Shown piece after piece: positions 6,666-11,871 of a stretch of DNA of 11,871 nucleotides; positions within the stretch are counted from its first letter, which is position 1; every line of letters starts with the position of its first letter. Under the pieces are notes generated by a model. That model had not been told where the DNA came from. It saw nothing but the letters and a program-made list of their open reading frames with translations, and ran no database searches. The DNA comes from JALNYB01 sp023230065. GTDB taxonomy: Archaea; Thermoplasmatota; Thermoplasmata; Methanomassiliicoccales; Methanomethylophilaceae. The stretch is taken from NCBI GenBank assembly GCA_034006405.1, contig JAVESW010000032.1:1-11871 (forward strand). Direction: 5' to 3'. The position numbers and the translations under genes are program-made.

Positions 6666-7403
6666 TCACCTTGGAACATCCTTGCGCTTATTGCCTTCCA
6701 TTTTCAGTACATCTCTAATTACCTCTGATAGTTTGATGTACATTACGTAATAGAAGTATGAAGCAGAAAAGACCAATCCGATGATTAGCCCTGCATAAAA
6801 CAGAATACTGTTATCGCTGTTGAGATATGCCAGTGTCGTTACAACGAAGTACAGAACACATGCCATCATGGCCTGGAGTGCGAATTCCATGGGTCTAAGT
6901 CTTGCAATACCTTCTCCTATGATAGTTCCCACAGCGGAGATAATTAAAATGTTTCCTAATCCGATTATAAATAACATTATATAATCTGTGATCTCAATGT
7001 TTCCGATATCCGAACCGGTTATTGCAGTTCCCAGATAGAATATCATACCGAATGCCATTGTACATCCGACGCCCAATCCCAATCCGTATCCGTAAAAAAC
7101 CGAATCAGATTTGCCGTGAAATCTTTTAAGATTCAGAACCGTAACGAGCACTAAGCATATTATGGCCGCAAAAAGGATCGCATAGATCATCGAGGTCCAT
7201 ATCCATGTATAAACAGCAAACAAAAACGTCCCTGCTATAAGCCCGACAGTAAAGAGACCGAAAAAAGCTGGATCGCTAAAGAATGGCTGTTCAACTGCAG
7301 GATATGTGTATTTCCTAAGCACGATGTACATAAGTGCCAGAGTGGGCGCGAACGCGACGATCGCAGCCATCATCATCAAGAGATCCATGAATTTGAGATG
7401 CAC
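6666..7403 (-). CDS. Seven-helix membrane protein of unknown function
   Basis: A 245-residue polytopic membrane protein that I do not recognise. Likely helices lie at about 8-29, 47-66, 71-91, 104-124, 141-165, 173-193 and 199-221. A basic C-terminal tail of about 20 residues (NKRKDVPR at its end) should be cytoplasmic. Glycine-rich helices such as YGYGLGLGVG (104-113) and a conserved-looking GEGIARLRPMEFA between helices 5 and 6 are the only notable elements. It resembles no transporter signature that I know. The GTG start at 7401-7403 is nine bases past the upstream gene's stop and has no clear Shine-Dalgarno. The ATG at 7388, five codons later, is an equally good start. It lies in the same direction immediately after the PUA/PAPS-reductase-like fusion gene and is probably cotranscribed. 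It converges with the zinc-ribbon gene with no bases between the stops. Confidence 0.72.
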   Translation of the reverse strand: MHLKFMDLLMMMAAIVAFAPTLALMYIVLRKYTYPAVEQPFFSDPAFFGLFTVGLIAGTFLFAVYTWIWTSMIYAILFAAIICLVLVTVLNLKRFHGKSDSVFYGYGLGLGVGCTMAFGMIFYLGTAITGSDIGNIEITDYIMLFIIGLGNILIISAVGTIIGEGIARLRPMEFALQAMMACVLYFVVTTLAYLNSDNSILFYAGLIIGLVFSASYFYYVMYIKLSEVIRDVLKMEGNKRKDVPR

Positions 7404-7412
7404 CTTTGACTT

Positions 7413-9365
7413 TTAAGACTTACTCTTCTTGAAAAACTGATCGTTCCTACAACTCCGAGAATCTGACATATTCTGTCCTTTCGTTATTTTATCATAATAA
7501 TGAATGACCATGCATGACTTCTCGCACTTTCCGCACTTTGTGCATCTCTCTGGATCCACGCGTGCTCCATCCACTATCTTGATAGCATGAGTCGGACATC
7601 CTTTTGCACATATCCCACATTTTGTACACAACTGAGCTCTTATCAATGCTTTTACCGATCTTTCAAAAAGATATTGTGCATCCTTCGCACTACCTGCGAC
7701 TATTGAGACTTGGCCCCCGCCGAAAAGTTTCGCTCTTCCCATCGGCATCTTCAGAAGCACTATCTCGAATTCTGAGGAATACTTCACATCTCCGATTACT
7801 CTCATTGCATCCTCAACGTAGGAGAAATCCCTATTTCTCGGTACAGTAACAATGGCTTCCATGGAATATCCACCAGCTGTGCAGGGTGATGCCCCTTTCA
7901 GCATATTCATAGATAGATCGTTGCCTTTTGTAGGCTCCATCTTGAGATCTAGACCTTCTGCAAGAAGTTTCATCTTGGGTGGAAGGACTTTCCATCTCCA
8001 AAAACCCATATCCACATATTCCTTTGGAAGTCCGCGGCCCTCTGCATATTGATGAAGGTGATCTTCCCATTTTACATACTTATCTGGATGGATCCTGCCT
8101 GTGTTCCTCCATTCGGATGCAAGACATGAAGCGCATAGATAACATCCGATCCTCTCGAAATCCTGTTCATATAACGGATTATACTTCAATCCGCGCATCC
8201 AGATGTATGCCCATATTTCGGCAGCACACCATGTCCTTACCGGATTGAGGTTTATCTGGTTGGGAACGAACGGATTCTTTGATACAAGTCCAATATTCGA
8301 ACGGGAAAATGATTCCAATGCACGGTTACCTTCGATCGTGTATGTTCCCTTTGCGTAGTCGTTGGCGATCAACTCGGTTATAGGACCCAACTTGCATACC
8401 TTGCAGCACCATCTGAAATCCTTAGCCGGAGGGCCGAATGTCCCTACATTATCCCAAAACGCATTGCCTGCCTCAGCAACATGCAGTTTGATATCATTAT
8501 CCTGAGCGAATTCCTTCACATACTGAAGTGTTTCAGGATATTCCAAACCTGTATCGATGAAAAGAAGATCCAGATGCTTAACGGCCCTGATAGCTATGCC
8601 ATAAGCGGCTAGAGAATCCTTTCCTCCTGAAAATGACACGGTGACCGGCTCTTTCCTTCCCTGTAGGAACGTACGGATCTCACTGATCGCGATGTTTTCC
8701 AATGCAGAAATGTGATCTTTATTAGCTTTAACGAATACTTTTCTATCGGATATCGGAGAGATACACATTTCAGCCTTGGCATTCAGATCGCGTATCTTTA
8801 TTGCCTTTTCAGCAACCTTCATCGCAGAGCTGTCTACCAAAGCAACACCTGGACCTGCTTTCAGTGCCTTTTTGACGATTATCGGATCTCCTTCAGAAAA
8901 TTCCCCGATCACCTCGATGATGTTCTCTCCAGGAATGCTCTTACCTTTCAAATGTCCCGATATATTTCCGAATATCACGACATTCTTCGTCGCGATATCT
9001 CTTAGGAGATCTGCTCCAGGCTGCCTCAATTCTATCTTCAGACTATTCTCTTTGATATCGAATCTGATAACACCTATGACCTCTCCATGGGCGATTATCT
9101 CATCGGTACGATCCTCACCTGGGATCTTGTTGAAGAATATCATACGACCATCCAATGGATCTGACGTTCCGAATGTCTCTCTGAAAAGATTCAGAAGTAT
9201 GACCTGGCTATCGCCCATGCACGGTCTGATATCTCCGGGACTGTTTATCTCGAATGATCTTCCTGTTGAACCGCAGATCGAACACTTCTTTCCCAGGATA
9301 AGGGTTCCGCATCTGTCGCACCACTGACATTTTTCCTTTCCGTGTGCAACGTTATTCTGAACCAT
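7413..9365 (-). CDS. Zn ribbon-PUA-PAPS/APS reductase-like-ferredoxin fusion protein
   Basis: A 650-residue multidomain protein. Residues 13-31 form a zinc ribbon (C13/C16/C19 and C28/C31). Residues about 150-200 look like a PUA RNA-binding domain (GDPIIVKKALKAGPGVALVD at 159-178). A PP-loop adenylate-binding motif SFSGGKDS lies at 244-251, followed by a PAPS/APS-reductase-like core. The pair C320-C321 and C408/C411, 86 residues apart, match the CC-X(~80)-CxxC cluster motif of APS reductases; C324 and C414 are extra. A ferredoxin tail carries two CxxCxxCxxxC motifs at 580-590 and 608-618. The catalytic C-terminal Cys motif of true PAPS reductases was not seen. Archaeal genomes hold homologues, annotated as PAPS reductase fused to RNA-binding PUA and ferredoxin domains. 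RNA thiolation or sulfur-transfer chemistry is my inference. The start has GAGGT five bases upstream. Confidence 0.85.
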   Translation of the reverse strand: MVQNNVAHGKEKCQWCDRCGTLILGKKCSICGSTGRSFEINSPGDIRPCMGDSQVILLNLFRETFGTSDPLDGRMIFFNKIPGEDRTDEIIAHGEVIGVIRFDIKENSLKIELRQPGADLLRDIATKNVVIFGNISGHLKGKSIPGENIIEVIGEFSEGDPIIVKKALKAGPGVALVDSSAMKVAEKAIKIRDLNAKAEMCISPISDRKVFVKANKDHISALENIAISEIRTFLQGRKEPVTVSFSGGKDSLAAYGIAIRAVKHLDLLFIDTGLEYPETLQYVKEFAQDNDIKLHVAEAGNAFWDNVGTFGPPAKDFRWCCKVCKLGPITELIANDYAKGTYTIEGNRALESFSRSNIGLVSKNPFVPNQINLNPVRTWCAAEIWAYIWMRGLKYNPLYEQDFERIGCYLCASCLASEWRNTGRIHPDKYVKWEDHLHQYAEGRGLPKEYVDMGFWRWKVLPPKMKLLAEGLDLKMEPTKGNDLSMNMLKGASPCTAGGYSMEAIVTVPRNRDFSYVEDAMRVIGDVKYSSEFEIVLLKMPMGRAKLFGGGQVSIVAGSAKDAQYLFERSVKALIRAQLCTKCGICAKGCPTHAIKIVDGARVDPERCTKCGKCEKSCMVIHYYDKITKGQNMSDSRSCRNDQFFKKSKS

Positions 9366-9370
9366 CTTCT

Positions 9371-9375
9371 ACCTC
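9371..9375 (-). promoter_or_regulatory. Shine-Dalgarno of the PUA/PAPS-like fusion gene
   Basis: GAGGT on the minus strand sits five bases before the ATG at 9363-9365 and supports that start. The TATA box 25 bases further up would give a leader of about 11 bases that just includes it. Confidence 0.55.
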
Positions 9376-9395
9376 GATGGGCTTAGTTGATGCAT

Positions 9396-9405
9396 GTTTA
9401 TAAAC
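9396..9405. promoter_or_regulatory. Palindromic TATA box between divergent fusion gene and M50 protease gene
   Basis: GTTTATAAAC is a perfect 10-bp palindrome in the 60-bp gap. It is centred about 25 bases upstream of the M50 start codon, which predicts a leaderless mRNA. In the other direction it predicts a start near 9376, leaving a short leader with GAGGT for the fusion gene. Confidence 0.6.
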
Positions 9406-9425
9406 AATAACATAATTGTCCGCGC

Positions 9426-10082
9426 ATGCGTGATTCTATTGAGAATCTGAGAAGAGTTGATCCGGGTGTCAAACAACCCATAACCAAGATCAGCTTTAGC
9501 AAGACCGAGATCGCTCATATTTTCGCCGCAGTATTGATTCTAACGATCGCGTTTACAATTATACTGTACAGAGGCTCGTACCTCGATGCTAATAAATTTA
9601 TGAACGTGATCAAAGTCTTCGGAATATCCTTAATACTGGTAACATTCAGTTTCCTCCTTCATGAATTAGGACATAAATTCGTTGCACAACAATACGGTGC
9701 ATGGTCAGAATTCAGAGCATATCCGATGGGATTGCTTATTTCTTTGGTGTTTTCATTCATGGGATTCTTATTTGCAGCCCCTGGTGCAGTATATATCAGA
9801 GGAAACATCAATCAAGAACAAAATGCAAAGATCAGTCTTGCAGGTCCTGGAGTGAACTTTATTATTTGTGCGATCGCGATCATCCTGACATTCTTTACAT
9901 CAGGACTAGCCAATAGCGTAATACTTCAACTCGCATGGCTTAATGCATTCCTAGGTCTGTTCAACATGATCCCTATACCTCCGCTTGATGGATCCAAAAT
10001 AGTCACATGGAGCCTTCCGATTTACATTCTTGCTATAATCATCGGAGTCGCAGAACTAGCAGCAACATACACAATGTTATAA
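9426..10082 (+). CDS. Site-2 protease family (M50) membrane metalloprotease
   Basis: A 218-residue polytopic membrane protease expected to cut within or near the bilayer. The zinc site is the helix motif HELGH at 79-83 (H79, E80, H83) and the later NMIPIPPLDG motif with Asp188 as third ligand. Helices are likely near 29-48, 62-88, 100-122, 136-158, 165-184 and 194-216. The N-terminal 28 residues are polar and cytoplasmic. There are no PDZ or CBS domains, so this is the short archaeal type; substrate is unknown. ATG 9426 is chosen because the TATA palindrome lies 25 bases upstream (leaderless). It diverges from the PUA/PAPS-like gene and ends at a terminator hairpin. Its natural role could be regulated proteolysis of membrane factors, which the neighbours do not reveal. 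Confidence 0.9.
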   Translation: MRDSIENLRRVDPGVKQPITKISFSKTEIAHIFAAVLILTIAFTIILYRGSYLDANKFMNVIKVFGISLILVTFSFLLHELGHKFVAQQYGAWSEFRAYPMGLLISLVFSFMGFLFAAPGAVYIRGNINQEQNAKISLAGPGVNFIICAIAIILTFFTSGLANSVILQLAWLNAFLGLFNMIPIPPLDGSKIVTWSLPIYILAIIIGVAELAATYTML

Positions 10083-10091
10083 ACATAAACA

Positions 10092-10111
10092 AGGCAGGAA
10101 ATTTCCTGCCT
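10092..10111 (+). terminator. Hairpin terminator after the M50 gene
   Basis: AGGCAGGAAATTTCCTGCCT is a perfect 20-bp palindrome 9 bases past the M50 stop codon; the following bases include TTATTAATTTTC. The stem is GC-rich at the base and AT at the tip. Confidence 0.6.
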
Positions 10112-10282
10112 ACTTATTAATTTTCTACAATAAATCATAATTCATACTGTGTATCGAATGGTGATCATACGACCATATAATCTTAAACAAATTCCATGTC
10201 TATACGAAAATCAATACAGATTCCAAGCGGAAACGATGTGTGTTTGACTATTTCCGTTTAAAAATAACTAGACATTATATGA
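10112..10282. other. AT-rich convergent spacer, no gene seen
   Basis: Between the two terminator hairpins I see only AT-rich sequence and weak imperfect repeats, such as a CGGAAA/TTTCCG pair about 17 bases apart. There is no promoter, no RNA structure of note and no open frame of useful length. Confidence 0.5.
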
Positions 10283-10302
10283 ATAGGGGCGCTAGCCCCT
10301 AT
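10283..10302 (-). terminator. Hairpin terminator after the GlcD-type oxidase gene
   Basis: Eight-base arms, ATAGGGGC and GCCCCTAT, close a 4-base GCTA loop. It lies 16 bases past the stop codon in the minus direction, followed there by an AT-rich stretch with a TTTTT run about 20 bases on. As the stem is symmetric it could also stop the opposite strand. Confidence 0.55.
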
Positions 10303-10318
10303 AAATTAAAAACAAAGT

Positions 10319-11749
10319 TTACAATCCTTTGCAAGGATATCTCAAATTAGTGAGGATCGAACCTTCCCATTGATTCAGTTTTCCTGGATTGAGTATGTTC
10401 TCTGGATCCATTGCCTTCTTGATAGCGATGATCGAGGACATCTCTGAAGCTCTCTCTTTCATGAAGTTTGGTGCTTTGGAGATTCCTACGCCGTGCTCTC
10501 CCGTAACCGTTCCACCGAGTGCGATACATACATCGAAGATCTCATTGACAGCTTCGACACCTCTCTCCCACTCATCCTTGTTAGTGGGATCGATGACCAT
10601 CTTTGTATGAAGATTTCCGTCTGAAGCATGACCATACGTTGCTATAGTAACATTGTACTTTTCTGCGATCTCCTGGAATGCCTTCACTGCCTTGGGAACC
10701 TGCGATACCGGTACCCCCATATCATCTGCAAGCGATACAGATGAACATTCAGGCTTCAATGCTGCAAGGGATACCATTACAGACTTTCTTGCGTCGGTCC
10801 ATTTTGCTATCTCTTTCTTATCATAAGAAGGGGTGACAGAAATTGCTCCTGTACCATTTGCGACCTCTTCTACGATCTTGAGGTCTCTGGTTATGATCTC
10901 ATCGGTCTCTCCGTCGACCTCAACGATGCATAATGCATTGCAATTTGGCAACGGATTTCCGCGTACTTTGTTAACTGCCTCGATACTTACCTTATCCATG
11001 AGTTCGCATGATGCTGGAATCAGCGGCTTTGCGATGATTGCCGCTATGCACTTACCTGCATCCATAACACTGTCGAATGCACACAGACACGAAGCTGATT
11101 TCTTAGGTTTTGTCGTGAGTTTGAACGTTATCTCGGTTATAACTCCTAGTGTTCCTTCGGAGCCACACATCAAACGTGCCAACTGATATCCGGATGCGTC
11201 CTTTATTGTCCTTGTCCCGCAACGAACGATCTCCCCGTCTGCCTTTACAAATGTAAGCCCAAGAATGAAATCTCTTGTTGCTCCGTATTTAACGGCTCTC
11301 ATTCCGGAGGCGTTGGTGGCGACCATTCCTCCTACCTGACACGCCTCGGCCGAACCAGGTGACGGAGGGAAGAAAAATCCGTGTTTTTCCAACTCTGCGT
11401 TGAGATCATTGTAAACGCATCCTGCTTCAACATCTACCCAAAGATCCGCAATACTGATGTTCTTGATCTTATCCATCCTCTGCATAGCTAGAACTATACC
11501 GCCTTTTATCGGGACGGCTGATCCGCAGAGTCCTGTACCGGCTCCTCTCGGAACCACAGGAATACGCTCCTTGTAAGCGATTTTCATAATCTCTGACACT
11601 TCCTCGGTGGTCCTTGGCTGGACTACCATATCGGGAGTGTTATGGAATATGGACGCGTCGAAACCGTATGTGTAAAGATCCGCAGATTTTGTGGAATAAC
11701 CGTTCTTTCCAACGATCTTCTCGATGCTGTCTATAATTCTTTGATCCAT
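10319..11749 (-). CDS. GlcD/D-lactate dehydrogenase-type FAD-binding oxidase
   Basis: A 476-residue flavoprotein of the GlcD/VAO group, oxidising a 2-hydroxyacid such as D-lactate or glycolate. The FAD domain has PRGAGTGLCGSAVP from residue 67 and GSEGTLGV from 196. The C-terminal cap holds a possible metal site, GHASDGNLH (H374 and H381) and GEHGVG (E418, H419), and ends in the conserved DPENILNPGK. The electron acceptor is unknown; in methanogens related GlcD proteins are encoded with HdrD-like iron-sulfur proteins, which are not seen here. ATG 11749 is chosen because GGTG lies six bases upstream and a TATA box centred near 11786 predicts transcription starting near 11761. The in-frame ATG at 11770 would precede that and lacks support. 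A hairpin follows the stop. The next gene upstream diverges beyond the window edge. Confidence 0.88.
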   Translation of the reverse strand: MDQRIIDSIEKIVGKNGYSTKSADLYTYGFDASIFHNTPDMVVQPRTTEEVSEIMKIAYKERIPVVPRGAGTGLCGSAVPIKGGIVLAMQRMDKIKNISIADLWVDVEAGCVYNDLNAELEKHGFFFPPSPGSAEACQVGGMVATNASGMRAVKYGATRDFILGLTFVKADGEIVRCGTRTIKDASGYQLARLMCGSEGTLGVITEITFKLTTKPKKSASCLCAFDSVMDAGKCIAAIIAKPLIPASCELMDKVSIEAVNKVRGNPLPNCNALCIVEVDGETDEIITRDLKIVEEVANGTGAISVTPSYDKKEIAKWTDARKSVMVSLAALKPECSSVSLADDMGVPVSQVPKAVKAFQEIAEKYNVTIATYGHASDGNLHTKMVIDPTNKDEWERGVEAVNEIFDVCIALGGTVTGEHGVGISKAPNFMKERASEMSSIIAIKKAMDPENILNPGKLNQWEGSILTNLRYPCKGL

Positions 11750-11781
11750 TTGAACACCGAGTACCCTCATTCCGCTATTGG

Positions 11782-11791
11782 ATTATAAAAC
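11782..11791 (-). promoter_or_regulatory. TATA box of the GlcD-type oxidase gene
   Basis: Reads GTTTTATAAT on the minus strand. A transcription start about 25 bases on falls near 11761, inside the longest open frame but just before the GGTG at 11755-11758 and ATG 11749. Confidence 0.5.
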
Positions 11792-11805
11792 ATTCACATG
11801 GGCGC

Positions 11806-11819
11806 GCGAGAACACTCGC
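11806..11819. repeat. Short inverted repeat between divergent promoters
   Basis: GCGAG and CTCGC, five bases each, flank AACA. It lies between the two divergent TATA boxes and is GC-rich against an AT-rich background. It might be an operator, but five-base arms are weak evidence. Confidence 0.25.
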
Positions 11820-11835
11820 AATATGGTAAATACCC

Positions 11836-11845
11836 TTTTAAATAC
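11836..11845 (+). promoter_or_regulatory. TATA box of a gene leaving the window on the right
   Basis: TTTTAAATAC is centred about 24 bases before an ATG at 11864, the spacing of a leaderless archaeal start. The element is identical to the one ahead of hdrC. Confidence 0.5.
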
Positions 11846-11863
11846 AAACGAATTGACGGGCCT

Positions 11864-11871
11864 ATGAAGTC
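11864..11871 (+). CDS. Start of an unidentified gene cut by the window edge
   Basis: Only ATG, AAG and two further bases are inside the window. The start is inferred from the TATA box about 24 bases upstream and the divergent arrangement with the GlcD-type oxidase gene. Nothing can be said about the product. Confidence 0.4.

Noticed and set aside
8776..9327. 183-codon plus-strand open frame inside the fusion gene
   Set aside because: It shadows the PUA-domain region of the opposite-strand gene and has no recognisable domain or start signals.
10112..10282. Possible tRNA or small RNA in the convergent spacer
   Set aside because: No cloverleaf, no T-arm-like motif and no promoter were seen; only weak repeats are present.
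1..11871. CRISPR array, insertion sequence or prophage
   Set aside because: No regularly spaced direct repeats, transposase or integrase motifs were seen, and codon and base use look even across the window.

Overview
The window looks archaeal and methanogen-derived, most likely from a low-to-mid-GC member of Methanomassiliicoccales (Thermoplasmatota). The signs are a heterodisulfide reductase subunit C gene (hdrC), a [NiFe]-hydrogenase maturation peptidase, a pyruvoyl-type arginine decarboxylase and a PAC2-family protein. Many genes sit close behind archaeal TATA boxes with little or no 5' leader, and Shine-Dalgarno motifs of the GGAG or GGTGAT type appear at others. None of the twelve genes whose stop codon is visible ends in TAG, which fits a pyrrolysine-decoding methanogen. 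The order-level assignment is an inference, not a measurement.

Layout. Positions 1-365 (-) hold the N-terminal part of hdrC. Upstream of it lies a LysR/ModE-like regulator (443-1270, -). Diverging from the regulator is a three-gene operon (1340-3726, +): a duplicated DUF1538 membrane protein, a PII-like signalling protein and a hydrogenase maturation peptidase. This operon runs tail-to-tail into an M16 zinc peptidase gene (3692-4966, -), with a 35-bp coding overlap. Divergent from M16 is a second three-gene operon (5023-6665, +): a PAC2 protein, pyruvoyl-dependent arginine decarboxylase and a zinc-ribbon protein. Its last stop codon abuts the stop of a seven-helix membrane protein (6666-7403, -). 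That membrane protein lies just downstream of a 650-residue fusion of Zn ribbon, PUA, PAPS-reductase-like and ferredoxin domains (7413-9365, -). Divergent from the fusion is a site-2-protease-family membrane metalloprotease (9426-10082, +). A 236-bp convergent spacer with two terminator hairpins follows, then a GlcD-type FAD oxidase (10319-11749, -). At the right edge a promoter and start codon mark a gene that leaves the window.

Functional themes. One is redox and energy metabolism: HdrC, the hydrogenase peptidase and the FAD-linked 2-hydroxyacid dehydrogenase. The second is a probable ion-transport unit with PII control, DUF1538 plus PII. The third is proteostasis: M16, M50 and PAC2. Polyamine or agmatine synthesis and a probable sulfur or RNA-modification enzyme complete the set. 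Three divergent gene pairs each appear to share one near-symmetric AT-rich box placed midway between the two start codons. I saw no tRNA, rRNA, CRISPR array, insertion sequence or other clear mobile element, and found no obvious frameshift or broken gene.
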